Origin: JAWLBM01 sp041687675
GTDB lineage: Bacteria > Pseudomonadota > Alphaproteobacteria > Rhizobiales > Pleomorphomonadaceae
Length of the DNA: 46,671 nucleotides
NCBI GenBank assembly: GCA_041687675.1
Contig: JAWLBM010000038.1
Location: 1 to 46,671, forward strand
Reading direction: 5' to 3'
This document shows positions 26,064-37,283 of the stretch, in pieces; position 1 is the stretch's first letter; each line of letters opens with the position of its first letter. The notes beneath the pieces are model-generated. The model searched no databases. It saw only the letters and a list, made by a program, of their open reading frames with translations, and was not told the origin of the DNA. The position numbers and the translations under genes are program-made.

Positions 26064-26819
26064 TCAGCGCCCCTCGTGGAGCCGCGCCGCCAGCCGCGCC
26101 GGCAGGCCGGCGCGCCGGATCTTCTCCGCCGCCGCGTCGATGTCATAGGGGACACGGTGCCAGGTGATCTCCCCGGCCTCGAGGTCGAGCAGCCCGAAGG
26201 CGGCGCGCGGGTCGCCGTCGCGCGGCTGGCCGACCGACCCCATCACCGCCACATGGCGCCGGATCCGGGCGAGCGGCAACGGCTTGCCCGCCAGCGGGCG
26301 GAAGCTCGTCACCTTGCCGGTGGTGCCGGCAAGGCCTGACACGGTGCTGAAATGCGCCGGCACGTGGGTGTGGCCGGCGACGGTGAGGAAGGCATCCGTC
26401 GCGGCGAGGCAATCGGCCGCCTCGTCGGGGCCGAGGATGTAGGTCCAGCGGCCGGGATGGTCGGCGCTGTCGTGGACGTAGAGGATCTCGCCCTCCCGCG
26501 CGGCCGCAGGGCGCCCGGCGAGGAACTCCCGCGCCGCCGGCGACAGCACCCCGGCCGTCCAGGCGATGGCGGCGGCCGCGGCGTCCGTCATCCCGCCGCC
26601 GCCCGCCTCCACGGCCGCGTCATGGTTGCCCTTCAGCACCACCGCTCCGTCCCCGGCAAGACGGGCGACCGCCTCCACGCAGGCCTCCGGGTCGGCCCCG
26701 TAGCCGACCACGTCGCCGAGGCAGACCCAGCGGTCGACGCCGAGCGGAGCCGCCGCCTCGAGGCAGGCCCGCAGCGCCTCGAGGTTGGCGTGGATGTCGG
26801 AGAGGATGGCGATACGCAT
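26064..26819 (-). CDS. Calcineurin-like metallophosphoesterase
   Basis: This 251-residue protein has the five metal-site blocks of the family: SDIHANLEAL, LGDVVGYG, KGNHDAAV, a middle histidine in VHDS, and AGHTHVP. It belongs to the YfcE/ApaH-like cytosolic group that acts on phosphodiesters, dinucleotides or phosphoproteins. It is the first gene of a two-gene operon with the kinase-USP gene. The ATG at 26819 places SDIH at residue 7 as usual. It diverges from the Kef-type antiporter gene, with 140 bp between the starts. Confidence 0.9.
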   Translation of the reverse strand: MRIAILSDIHANLEALRACLEAAAPLGVDRWVCLGDVVGYGADPEACVEAVARLAGDGAVVLKGNHDAAVEAGGGGMTDAAAAAIAWTAGVLSPAAREFLAGRPAAAREGEILYVHDSADHPGRWTYILGPDEAADCLAATDAFLTVAGHTHVPAHFSTVSGLAGTTGKVTSFRPLAGKPLPLARIRRHVAVMGSVGQPRDGDPRAAFGLLDLEAGEITWHRVPYDIDAAAEKIRRAGLPARLAARLHEGR

Positions 26820-26959
26820 CGGCGGTCGTCGCTCCGCGGCCCCGCATGCTGCCGCGCGGGGACTATGCGTGGCAATCGCGCGTTTGCCCATGGGGTTGGC
26901 CACCTCGACGCGATTCGCTGATAGGTTCGGCGCGAAGCGATCCAGCAGCAGGACATGTC

Positions 26960-28690
26960 GTGGAAGCACCTGCCTACAGCGAACTCATCGTCTTCCTGGT
27001 CGCCGCTGGCCTCGTCGTGCCGGTGGCGCAGCGGTTCCGCGTCAGCCCGGTGCTCGGCTTCCTGCTGATCGGCGTGGTGATCGGCCCCTACGGCCTCGGG
27101 CGGTTGGCCGAGGAGTACCCGTGGCTCGCCGTCGCCACCATCGACAACGAGAAGGGCGTGCACACGCTCGGCGAGTTCGGCGTCGTGCTGCTGCTGTTCG
27201 TGATCGGGCTCGAGCTGTCCGCCGCGCGGCTCTGGTCGATGCGGCGGCTGGTGTTCGGCTTCGGCGGCGCCCAGGTGGTGATCACCTCGGTGGTGATCGG
27301 CACCATCGCCTATGCCTTCGGCAACGGCCCGGCCGCCTCGGCGGTGCTCGGCAGCTGCCTGGCGCTGTCGTCCACCGCCATCGTCATGCAGCTTCTCACG
27401 GAGACGCACCGGGTGGGCGCGCCCGCGGGCCGTGCGGTCTTCGCGGTGCTGCTGCTACAGGACCTCGCGGTGGTGCCGCTCCTGGTGCTGGTGGAGGTGT
27501 TCGGGCGCGGCGAAGGCGGCTCGATCCTGTTCGCGCTCGGCGAGGCCGTCGTGCTCGCGGCCGTCGCGGTGTCGGCCATCATGCTCGCGGGCAAGGTGCT
27601 GATCCGGCCGCTGTTCCGCCTCGTCGGCGCCACCCGCTCGCGCGAGCTGTTCATGGCGACGGTGCTGCTGACGGTTCTGGGCACGGCGATCGCCACCGCC
27701 TCCGCCGGCCTTTCGATGGCGCTCGGCGCCTTCCTCGCCGGCCTGCTCCTCGCCGACACCGAGTTCCGCCACCAGGTCGAGGTGGACATCGAGCCCTTCA
27801 AGGGCCTGTTCCTCGGCGTCTTCTTCCTGTCCGTCGGCATGAGCGTCGATCCGCTCGCCGTGCTGGCGAGCCCGGGCTGGATCCTCGGCTCGGTGGTCGG
27901 CCTGTTCCTGATCAAGGGCGCGATCCTGTTCGCCCTCGGGCTCGCGTTCCGGCTCGGCCGCGGGGTCTCGGCGGAGGTGGCGCTCACGGCCGGCCAGGGC
28001 GGCGAGTTCGCCTTCGTGATCCTCGGCCTCGCGCTCGCGGTAGAGGTCGTCGACCCCGGCGTGGCGCAGTTCATGCTGATCGTCGCGGGCCTTTCGATGG
28101 TGGCGACGCCACTGGTCGCCAAGTTCGCGCGCGACCTCGGGGCCAGGCTCGAACGGACCGAGGACGGCGGCGCGCCGGTCGCCATGGAGGAGCACGCGGC
28201 CGACCTCAAGGACCACATCATCATCGCCGGCTACGGCCGCGTCGGGCGCATGCTCGGCGAACTCCTCGCCGGGGAGAACGTGCCGCACATCGCGCTCGAC
28301 ACGAGCGCCACGTCGGTCGCCCGGCTGCGCAGCCAGGGCGTGCCGGTGTTCGTCGGCGACGCCAGCCGGCCGGAGATCCTGGAGCGGGTCGGCCTCGAAC
28401 GGGCGGCCTCGATCGTCCTCACGATGGACAGCGCGGCCGCGGCGGAGCGCGTCGTCGAGGCGGTCCGGGCCAGCCGGCCCAACCTGCCGGTCTACGCCCG
28501 GGCGCGGGACACGGCACACGCCGTCCGCCTGCTCGCCGCCGGCGCGACGAATGTGATCCCGGAAACGGTTGAGGCGAGCCTCCAGCTCGGCGAGTCGGTG
28601 CTGCAGGCGGCGGGCCTTCCCGAGGACGCCGCCCGGCTGGTGGTGGAGGCCCGGCGCCGGCGGGAGTTCGACCTCCTGCAGAAGGGCTGA
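26960..28690 (+). CDS. Kef-type monovalent cation:proton antiporter (CPA2)
   Basis: This 576-residue inner-membrane protein has 12 or so hydrophobic segments (about residues 5-385) forming the Na/H-exchanger fold, with SSTAIVMQLL and LLLQDLAVVPL, followed by a cytosolic TrkA-N/RCK domain (about 410-530) with the nucleotide motif GYGRVGRMLG. It resembles KefB/KefC and probably moves K+ or Na+ against H+. No glutathione-regulatory KefF/KefG gene is adjacent. A GTG at 26960 after GCAGGA gives the best N-terminus; upstream in-frame starts add a non-membrane, Trp-rich stretch that is out of family. Confidence 0.92.
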   Translation: MEAPAYSELIVFLVAAGLVVPVAQRFRVSPVLGFLLIGVVIGPYGLGRLAEEYPWLAVATIDNEKGVHTLGEFGVVLLLFVIGLELSAARLWSMRRLVFGFGGAQVVITSVVIGTIAYAFGNGPAASAVLGSCLALSSTAIVMQLLTETHRVGAPAGRAVFAVLLLQDLAVVPLLVLVEVFGRGEGGSILFALGEAVVLAAVAVSAIMLAGKVLIRPLFRLVGATRSRELFMATVLLTVLGTAIATASAGLSMALGAFLAGLLLADTEFRHQVEVDIEPFKGLFLGVFFLSVGMSVDPLAVLASPGWILGSVVGLFLIKGAILFALGLAFRLGRGVSAEVALTAGQGGEFAFVILGLALAVEVVDPGVAQFMLIVAGLSMVATPLVAKFARDLGARLERTEDGGAPVAMEEHAADLKDHIIIAGYGRVGRMLGELLAGENVPHIALDTSATSVARLRSQGVPVFVGDASRPEILERVGLERAASIVLTMDSAAAAERVVEAVRASRPNLPVYARARDTAHAVRLLAAGATNVIPETVEASLQLGESVLQAAGLPEDAARLVVEARRRREFDLLQKG

Positions 28691-28729
28691 CCGGCCCGCC
28701 GCGCCGCGCGGCCGGGCCGCCGCGAGGGG

Positions 28730-28758
28730 TTGCCTCGGCGGGCGAAGATCACTATACA
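28730..28758 (+). promoter_or_regulatory. Candidate promoter of tRNA-Glu
   Basis: TTGCCT (28730-28735) and TATACA (28753-28758) are 17 bases apart. The predicted start falls about six bases before the mature tRNA. Confidence 0.65.
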
Positions 28759-28770
28759 CCCGGCCGTTGG

Positions 28771-28845
28771 GCGGCCTTCGTCTATCGGTTAGGACACTAG
28801 CCTTTCACGCTGGAGAGACGGGTTCGATTCCCGTAGGCCGTGCCA
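28771..28845 (+). tRNA. tRNA-Glu (anticodon TTC)
   Basis: The 75 bases fold into a cloverleaf. The acceptor arm GCGGCCT pairs with AGGCCGT (one G-U pair), the anticodon stem CTAGC pairs with GCTGG around the loop CTTTCAC, and the T arm contains GGTTCGATTCC. The anticodon TTC is at 28804-28806. The discriminator base is G and CCA is encoded. It stands alone after the antiporter gene, with its own promoter candidate. Confidence 0.96.
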
Positions 28846-29018
28846 ACCTCTCTCCCTCGACGATCCGACTCCCGCCGGGCGGCAGGCGCCGCGCGGCAGG
28901 CGGTGCGTCCTTTCCTCCGTCCATCCGCCGCAGCCGCTCCCGATCCGCCGCGCTCCGGGGAACATTGCGACGCGCCGCGGTTTCCGGCGGTCCCACGGAT
29001 GGAATAGGAGCAAGGACC

Positions 29019-29636
29019 ATGATTCGACAGAGCATGCTCGCGACCGCCCTCGTCGCCCTCGCCCTGCCGGCGGCGGCCCAGGACGCCGCCGCGCCGGCGG
29101 CGGGCCAGGGCACCTTCTCGATGGAGAACGTGCGCAGCCTCTTCGAGGACCTCGAGACCCGGTCCGAGGCCGCGGTCTCCAACCAGGCCTGGCAGGATCT
29201 CCAGGCCTGGGCCGAGACGCACGTCGCCGAGGACGGCAATTTCGCGGTCGAGGGGAGCATGGTGGCCGCGGACGGGCCCGTCGTCTCCTACCAGGTGGCG
29301 ATGGACGGGCGCGACCTCAGGCGTCTCACCGCCATCCCGGCGATGATGCAGCGGATGGGCGGCGGACTGGTCTCGGAGTACAGCCTCGACGCCACGGTCG
29401 AGACGGTGGACGAACTTCCCGGCGGCGCCGGCGCCTCGGCCTTCGTGCGCATCCGCGAGACCGGCGTCATCTCTCCGCCGGAGGCCGCCGAGGAGACCGG
29501 AGCCACGGGCGCGGCCGGCGTCGAGCTGGAACCGAAGACGTTCGACTCCATGGCCCAGTGCGGCGTCCGGCTCGGCGACGAGGGCGGGACCCTGGTGATC
29601 CGCAGCATGGCCTGCACGTCGCACACCATGATGTGA
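29019..29636 (+). CDS. Secreted hypothetical protein
   Basis: This 205-residue protein starts with a clear signal peptide (about 1-20, ending ALPAAAQ) after AGGAGCAAGGACC. The mature part is acidic, with no domain I recognise. It has two cysteines near the C-terminus (in AQCGVRL and SMACTS) that could form a disulfide. It is expected in the periplasm. It stands alone between tRNA-Glu and prmB and is followed by a strong hairpin terminator at 29668-29699. I propose no function. Confidence 0.75.
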   Translation: MIRQSMLATALVALALPAAAQDAAAPAAGQGTFSMENVRSLFEDLETRSEAAVSNQAWQDLQAWAETHVAEDGNFAVEGSMVAADGPVVSYQVAMDGRDLRRLTAIPAMMQRMGGGLVSEYSLDATVETVDELPGGAGASAFVRIRETGVISPPEAAEETGATGAAGVELEPKTFDSMAQCGVRLGDEGGTLVIRSMACTSHTMM

Positions 29637-29667
29637 CCTCGGCGCCACAGGTGCGCCCTGTGACCCC

Positions 29668-29699
29668 GCGCCCCGGTCGCACGCGACCGGGGCGCTTTT
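29668..29699 (+). terminator. Intrinsic terminator
   Basis: Perfectly complementary 13-base arms (29668-29680 and 29683-29695) rich in G and C are followed by TTTT (29696-29699). It lies 32 bp after the stop of the secreted protein gene and separates it from prmB. Confidence 0.8.
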
Positions 29700-29843
29700 G
29701 CGCCGGGTCTCCCGCTGCTAGAACATCCGCCGAGACCGTCGGCGCGCCGGACTCGTGGCCGTTCCCGGATCCCGGGTGGCCGCCGGCGCGGCAGCGCCCC
29801 GACCCCGCCCGGCGAGGACCGGCCGACGAGGTGACCCGATCCT

Positions 29844-30773
29844 ATGACCAGGCCGGCCGAAGACCTCCTCACCATCCGCGACCTCGTGCGCTACGCCGTG
29901 ACGCGGTTCAACACCGCCGACCTCGCCTTCGGCCACGGCACGGTGACGGCGCTGGACGACGCCGTGTTCCTGGTGCTGGAGGCGCTGCGGCTGCCGATCG
30001 ACGAACTGGACCCCTGGCTCGACGCCAGGCTCACCCTGTTCGAGCGCGAGCGGATCATCGCGCTGATCGAGAAGCGGGTCTCGACGCGCAAGCCGACGCC
30101 CTACCTCCTCAACCGCGCCTACATCCAGGGGATCCCGTTCCATGTGGACGAACGGGTGATCGTGCCGCGCTCCTTCATCCCAGAGATCCTCGCGCGGGCC
30201 AACACGGTGGAGGGCAACGAACTGCTCGGGCCGGTCGAGGAGATCGGCGCCGTCGCCGACATCTGCACCGGTTCGGGATGCCTCGCGGTGATCGCCGCGC
30301 GGCTGTTTCCCTACGCGACGGTGGACGCGGTGGACCTCTCGCCGGACGCCCTCGAGGTGGCGGCGATCAACGTCGAGGCGCTCGGCGACGGCCGCATCGC
30401 CCTCCACCGGGGCGACCTGTTCGAGCCGCTGGGCGAGGCCCGCTACGACCTTGTGATCTCCAACCCGCCCTATGTGGACGAGGAGACCATGGAGCGGCTT
30501 CCGGCCGAGTACCGGGCGGAACCCGCCATGGCGCTGGCCGGCGGCTTCGACGGGCTCGACATCGTCCGCCGGTTGCTGGCCGAGGTGCCGGAGCACCTCA
30601 ATCCGGGCGGCTTCTTCCTCTGCGAGATCGGCAGCGGACGCGAGATCCTGGAGGCGGAGTACCCCGGGCTACCCTTCCTGTGGCTCGACGCCGAGCACGG
30701 CGACGCCGAGGTCTTCCTGCTGTCCGCGGAGGACTTCGCGGAGGCGCTGGAGGGGCCGGACGCCGAGGATTGA
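29844..30773 (+). CDS. prmB: Ribosomal protein L3 N5-glutamine methyltransferase
   Basis: This 309-residue SAM-dependent enzyme methylates a glutamine of ribosomal protein L3. It has the PrmB-type N-terminal helical domain, the SAM motif DICTGSGCLAVIAA and the catalytic NPPY in DLVISNPPYVDEE. PrmB rather than PrmC is indicated by the N-terminal block DLVRYAVTRFNTADLAFGHG and by the lack of prfA next to it. The ATG at 29844 matches family length. Upstream DNA (29700-29843) has no gene. Confidence 0.93.
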   Translation: MTRPAEDLLTIRDLVRYAVTRFNTADLAFGHGTVTALDDAVFLVLEALRLPIDELDPWLDARLTLFERERIIALIEKRVSTRKPTPYLLNRAYIQGIPFHVDERVIVPRSFIPEILARANTVEGNELLGPVEEIGAVADICTGSGCLAVIAARLFPYATVDAVDLSPDALEVAAINVEALGDGRIALHRGDLFEPLGEARYDLVISNPPYVDEETMERLPAEYRAEPAMALAGGFDGLDIVRRLLAEVPEHLNPGGFFLCEIGSGREILEAEYPGLPFLWLDAEHGDAEVFLLSAEDFAEALEGPDAED

Positions 30774-30990
30774 GTTATGCGAAAATGCGGGGTTCGATCA
30801 TAAAATTACCGCTTGCTATGCGTCCGGCGCAGTGAAAAACGTTAAAAAAAGGTTTTACACCGCACTATCTGCCGCGACCCGGTGGACATCGGCCGACAAT
30901 CGCCTCAATCTTGGAGCAGAGCGGCAGTTCGTCTGATAACCGGTCGACGCCCTGGCGCCGGCCCCCGCAAGTCCATTCGGAACCGAATTC
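30774..30990 (+). promoter_or_regulatory. AT-rich control region before glgP
   Basis: This 217-bp gap includes a stretch (about 30780-30870) much richer in A and T than the rest of the window, with AAAAC at 30835 and GTTTT at 30852 flanking an A tract. It probably carries the glgP promoter, but no pair of boxes is clear enough to name. Confidence 0.4.
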
Positions 30991-33432
<2,442 letters not shown>

Positions 33433-33529
33433 GCGGCCGGAATTCCGCACCGCGACATCCGGCAGGACGGGGAGAGACCCGACAGCGCCGCTCCGGCGCT
33501 TGCCCGGGGTCCGTGGCGGCAGGGGAGAT

Positions 33530-33545
33530 CCCGACGATCGTCGGG
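33530..33545. promoter_or_regulatory. Perfect 16-bp palindrome upstream of the aldo/keto reductase gene
   Basis: The sequence CCCGACGATCGTCGGG is an exact palindrome about 115 bases before the reductase ATG. A dimeric repressor could bind it; there is no other support, and no regulator gene adjoins. Confidence 0.3.
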
Positions 33546-33644
33546 CCGCGTGGCCTCTTCCGGAAGGCCTCCGGTTCGGGAGAAGATCCTCGCAAGGCCG
33601 ATGGTCCCCGCCGGGGGCGTGACGAGCATATGGAGACCGGAGCG

Positions 33645-34715
33645 ATGAGCACCCTGCCCTTCGAGGCGAAGACCGGCGACGGCTTCCTCGCCGAGGTCCC
33701 CCCGTCCGACATCCCGCTCTCGCCGCTCGGCCGGTCGGGCCTGTCGCTGCCGCGGCTCGGCCTCGGCGGCGCCGGGCTCGGCGAACTCTTCGTCCGGGTG
33801 CCGGAGCCCGAGGCCGACGCCCTGCTCGCCACCGCCTACGAGCGGGGGATCCGCTACTTCGACACCGCCCCCTGGTACGGCCGCGGCAAGTCGGAGCACC
33901 GGATCGGCCGCTTCCTCTGGGACAAGCCGCGCGACGCGGTGATCGTCTCCACCAAGGTCGGCCGGATCTTCCACCGGCGCGCGGACCCCTCGCGGCCCGT
34001 CTCGGACCAGTGGCTGAACGGCCTGCCCTTCGAGCATCGCTTCGACTACGGCTACGATGGCATCATGCGCTCCTTCGAGGATTCGCTGACGCGGCTCGGG
34101 CTCGACAGCGTCGACATGCTGCTGATCCACGACCTCGACGCCTGGCACCACGGCGACGACGCCGCCGTCACGAGGCACCTCGACGACCTCTCCCGCTCCG
34201 GCTGGCGGGCGCTCGACGAGTTGCGCCGGACCGGGGCGGTGAAGGCGGTCGGCGCCGGCATCAACCTCTGCGGCCTCACCGGCGCCTTCCTCGACAGGAT
34301 GCCGCTCGACGTCTTCCTCGTCGCGCTGCGGCTCACCTTGATGGAGCACGCCGCGTTCGTGGCCGAGGAGATGCCGCGGCTGCGGTCCGAGGGGGTCGGC
34401 GTGGTGGTCGGCGGTGTGTTCTCCTCCGGCATCGGCGCCACCGGCGCCCGGCCCGGCGCGCTGTTCAACTACGCGCCCGCGGACGAGGCGGCGCTGGCGC
34501 GGGCCCGCGCGGTCGAGGCCGTCTGCGCAAGTCACGGCGTCCCGCTCGCCGCCGCCTCCCTGCAGTTCCCGCTGCGGGTTCCCGGCGTCGCCTCGGTGAT
34601 CCCCGGCGCCGTCGCGGCGAGCCAGTGGAGCGAGATCGACGGCTGGTTCCGCCTGCCGGTGCCGGAGGCGCTGTGGACCGACCTCGCGGCGGCCGGCCTG
34701 ATCGCCCCGGGCTGA
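33645..34715 (+). CDS. Aldo/keto reductase, aldose dehydrogenase-like
   Basis: This 356-residue TIM-barrel oxidoreductase of the D-threo-aldose/L-fucose 1-dehydrogenase branch has GRSGLSLPRLGLGGAGLG at the start of the barrel, the catalytic block FDTAPWYGRGKSEH (Asp and Tyr), a lysine in STKVGR and a histidine in LLIHDLD. It probably oxidises a sugar to a lactone with NAD(P). The ATG at 33645 is chosen because GGAG lies nine bases before it; another ATG at 33630 would add five residues. It is 70 bp before the BKACE gene on the same strand. Confidence 0.87.
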   Translation: MSTLPFEAKTGDGFLAEVPPSDIPLSPLGRSGLSLPRLGLGGAGLGELFVRVPEPEADALLATAYERGIRYFDTAPWYGRGKSEHRIGRFLWDKPRDAVIVSTKVGRIFHRRADPSRPVSDQWLNGLPFEHRFDYGYDGIMRSFEDSLTRLGLDSVDMLLIHDLDAWHHGDDAAVTRHLDDLSRSGWRALDELRRTGAVKAVGAGINLCGLTGAFLDRMPLDVFLVALRLTLMEHAAFVAEEMPRLRSEGVGVVVGGVFSSGIGATGARPGALFNYAPADEAALARARAVEAVCASHGVPLAAASLQFPLRVPGVASVIPGAVAASQWSEIDGWFRLPVPEALWTDLAAAGLIAPG

Positions 34716-34785
34716 CGTCCCGGGGGTCGCCAAGTCCCGCCCGCTTGCCTATGATCCGCCGCCTCAACGGGAGGACGGGAGACCC

Positions 34786-35733
34786 ATGAAGACTTCGCAG
34801 AGCGTCATCATCAGTTGCGCGATCACCGGGTCGATCCACACCCCCTCGATGAGCCCGCACCTGCCGGTCACGCCCGAGGAGATCGCCGACGGCGCCATCG
34901 GCGCGGCCGAGGCCGGCGCCGCGATCCTGCACCTTCACGCCCGCGATCCGAAGACCGGCGCGCCGACACCGGACCCGGACGTCTTCCTCCGGTTCCTGCC
35001 GAAGATCGCCGCCGCGACCGACGCCGTGATCAACATCACCACCGGCGGCGGCCAGACCATGACGGTGGACGACCGCCTCGCCGCGCCCTCGCGCATCGAG
35101 CCGGAGATGTGCTCGCTGAACCTCGGCTCGATGAACTTCGGCCTCTATCCGATGGCCGACCGGCCGCGCGAGTGGAAGCACGATTGGGAGCTGAAGCACC
35201 TCCTCGGCTCCAGGGACTTTATCTTCCGCAACACCTTCGGCGACATCGAGCGGATTCTCGAGGAGATGGGCGAGAAGCGGGGCGCCCGCTTCGAGTTCGA
35301 GGCCTACGACACCGGCCACCTCCACACCCTTGCCCACCTGCGCGACCGGGGCCTGCTGCGCGGCCGCCGTCCCTTCGTCCAGTTCGTCCTCGGCGTCCTC
35401 GGCGGCACCGGGGCGGACCCGGAGTCGCTCTTCCAGATGAAGGCGACCGCGGACCGCCTGCTCGGCGACGACTACGACTTCTCCGTCGCGGCGGCGGGCC
35501 GGATGCAGTTCCGCCTCGTCACCATCGGCGCCGCGTTCGGCGGCAACGTGCGCGTCGGCCTCGAGGACAACCTCTACCTGGAAAGGGGTCGGCTCGCCGC
35601 CTCCAACGCCGAGCAGGTGACCCGCATCCGCGAGGTGCTGGAGGCGCTCTCCTTCACCATCGCCACGCCCGACGAGGCGCGCGAGCGCCTCGGCCTCAAG
35701 GGCCGGGACAAGGTGGCCCTCGCCGGGACATGA
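34786..35733 (+). CDS. BKACE-family beta-keto acid cleavage enzyme (DUF849)
   Basis: This 315-residue zinc enzyme of the 3-keto-5-aminohexanoate cleavage family condenses a beta-keto acid with acetyl-CoA and splits it into an acyl-CoA and acetoacetate. Signatures are the zinc-binding LHLHARDPKTG, NITTGGGQTMTVDDR, MCSLNLGSMNFG and FEFEAYDTGHL. The substrate class is not clear; members act on keto-amino acids, dehydrocarnitine and others. Its stop overlaps the start of a GNAT gene (ATGA), so the two are translationally coupled. The neighbouring aldose-type reductase could share the pathway. Confidence 0.9.
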   Translation: MKTSQSVIISCAITGSIHTPSMSPHLPVTPEEIADGAIGAAEAGAAILHLHARDPKTGAPTPDPDVFLRFLPKIAAATDAVINITTGGGQTMTVDDRLAAPSRIEPEMCSLNLGSMNFGLYPMADRPREWKHDWELKHLLGSRDFIFRNTFGDIERILEEMGEKRGARFEFEAYDTGHLHTLAHLRDRGLLRGRRPFVQFVLGVLGGTGADPESLFQMKATADRLLGDDYDFSVAAAGRMQFRLVTIGAAFGGNVRVGLEDNLYLERGRLAASNAEQVTRIREVLEALSFTIATPDEARERLGLKGRDKVALAGT

Positions 35734-36239
35734 CGGGGACGGACGTGACGACGGACGCCGGTGCCGTGCTGGTCCGCCGGGCGAGGCCGGAGGACTGCGA
35801 CCTCATCGCCGAGATGGTGCGGCGCCTTGCCCGCGACACCGGACAGGCGACCGTCCCGAAGGCGACGGGGGACGATCTGAGGGCCGAGGCCTTCTCGCCG
35901 GGAACGCTGCTGACGCTGCTGGTCGCCGAGATCGGCGGGCGCATCGTCGGCGCCCTGGTCGGCTCGGCCACCTACTCGACCTGGCGGGCGGGCCGGGGGA
36001 TGTACGTGGTCGACCTCTTCGTCGAACCGGGCCATCGCAACGCCCGGATCGGCGAGCGGCTGATCGCCGCCGCGGCCCGGGAGACGCGGGCTGCCGGCGG
36101 CGTCTTCGTCAAGCTGGAGGTCGTCGCTGGCAATGACCACGCCAAGCGCTTCTACAGGCGGCTCGGCTTCGAAGCCGTCAGCGGCGACGAGAATTTCGTC
36201 CTGAAGGACGAGCCCTTCCGGTCGCTGGCGCGGGACTGA
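35730..36239 (+). CDS. GNAT family N-acetyltransferase
   Basis: This 169-residue acyltransferase has the acetyl-CoA loop VEPGHRNARIGERLI and the C-terminal GNAT block GNDHAKRFYRRLGFE. The closest general type is the diamine/polyamine acetyltransferase group. Translation starts within the BKACE stop (4-bp overlap), implying coupled expression. It ends exactly against the stop of the convergent small gene at 36240. The substrate is unknown. Confidence 0.87.
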   Translation: MTGTDVTTDAGAVLVRRARPEDCDLIAEMVRRLARDTGQATVPKATGDDLRAEAFSPGTLLTLLVAEIGGRIVGALVGSATYSTWRAGRGMYVVDLFVEPGHRNARIGERLIAAAARETRAAGGVFVKLEVVAGNDHAKRFYRRLGFEAVSGDENFVLKDEPFRSLARD

Positions 36240-36509
36240 TCAGCCGCCGCTCTCGGGCTCGCCCTCCTGCTCGATCCGGCGCGGCTGGACGCGCGTGCGC
36301 CCGCCCCGGGGGCGCGTGCCGCTCATCGCGGCCTGGATCATCTCCACCCTGGTCATTGCGCCACGCAGGGCGGCACGATGCTGCCCGGGCGTACGGCCCC
36401 GAAACTCCGTGTCGGACGCGAGGCGGTGCACTTCCGCCTTTGCCGCGGCGAGATCCGCCTCGGTGTAGTTGATCGGTGGCCTGCGCCCCTTCACGTTCAC
36501 GTCCTTCAT
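36240..36509 (-). CDS. Small basic hypothetical protein
   Basis: This 89-residue soluble protein is rich in Arg and Lys, with a central helical part (about 12-62; TEADLAAAKAEVHRLAS) and a disordered basic tail. I recognise no domain. The ATG at 36509 is preferred over the upstream ATG at 36590, because GGAGAC lies just before it and the intervening codons fall on a probable leader. A promoter candidate is at 36594-36621. The gene is convergent with and touches the GNAT gene. Confidence 0.6.
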   Translation of the reverse strand: MKDVNVKGRRPPINYTEADLAAAKAEVHRLASDTEFRGRTPGQHRAALRGAMTRVEMIQAAMSGTRPRGGRTRVQPRRIEQEGEPESGG

Positions 36510-36593
36510 GCCAGTCTCCGCATGCTCCGTCGCCGGTCCGGCGACACCCTCGTCGATTCGCGTTCGGCCTCCCCTGACCCTCATATGCATAAA

Positions 36594-36621
36594 ATACTAC
36601 CATTTGAAAGGGTTCCGGCAA
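36594..36621 (-). promoter_or_regulatory. Candidate promoter of the small basic protein gene
   Basis: Minus-strand TTGCCG (36621-36616) and TAGTAT (36599-36594) are 16 bases apart in a local AT-rich patch. The leader would be about 78 bases. Confidence 0.4.
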
Positions 36622-36836
36622 GTTGGAAATTGCCCGGAAGTCGAGCGTTCCTTGCAGGCTGGGCTTGCAGGGAGAGGCAGCGCCTCAACCATTGGCCGAA
36701 GTGCGCTCCCAATTTCGACATGGATCGGCCGCCCGGCCGTCACATTCGCGCGATTTCACCTTTCCGCATCCTCTCCCGGTGCTAACTTTACCGGCCGAGA
36801 CCGTAGTGGCGCGGTCAGTCGGCTGGAGGAGGACGC

Positions 36837-37268
36837 ATGACACGGGTGTTCGCGGCGCTCGCGGCGGGAACGATCCTGCTCGCCTCTTTGACTTTCGCCC
36901 CCGCGGCCCGGGCCGACGAGGGGCCCGAGACGGCCATCCGCTCGGTGATCGGCGGCCAGATCGCCGCGTTCCTGAAGGACGACAAGAACGCCGCCTATTC
37001 CTTCGCCGCCCCCTCGATCCGGCGCATCTTCCCGAACCCGGACCTGTTCATGGGGATGGTGAGGAGCGGCTACCAGCCGGTCTACCGGCCGAAGTCGGTC
37101 ACCTACGGACGCATGCGCGAGGCCGAGGGCTTGTACATCCAGGAGGTTTTCGTGGTGGGTCCCGACGGCGAGGCCTACACCGCCATCTACTCGCTGCAGC
37201 AGCAGCCCGACGGCGAGTGGAAGATCACCGGCTGTCGCATCGCCCGGTCCGTCGGCGAAAGCGCCTGA
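36837..37268 (+). CDS. DUF4864 domain secreted protein
   Basis: This 143-residue exported protein has a signal peptide (about 1-26, ending ARADEG) after a strong GGAGGAGG ribosome site. The mature part matches DUF4864: an N-terminal helix ETAIRSVIGGQIAAFLKDD, the motif AYSFAAPSIRRIFPNPD and a beta-rich end. The family is periplasmic, has an NTF2-like fold and no known function. It is convergent with tgt, 15 bp away. The gap before it (36622-36836) contains no gene. Confidence 0.85.
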   Translation: MTRVFAALAAGTILLASLTFAPAARADEGPETAIRSVIGGQIAAFLKDDKNAAYSFAAPSIRRIFPNPDLFMGMVRSGYQPVYRPKSVTYGRMREAEGLYIQEVFVVGPDGEAYTAIYSLQQQPDGEWKITGCRIARSVGESA

Positions 37269-37283
37269 GCGGCAGACCGGCCG

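Noticed and set aside
28771..28845. tRNA-Glu as an integration site of a mobile island
   Set aside because: No integrase gene, no repeated tRNA 3' end and no change in gene character downstream.
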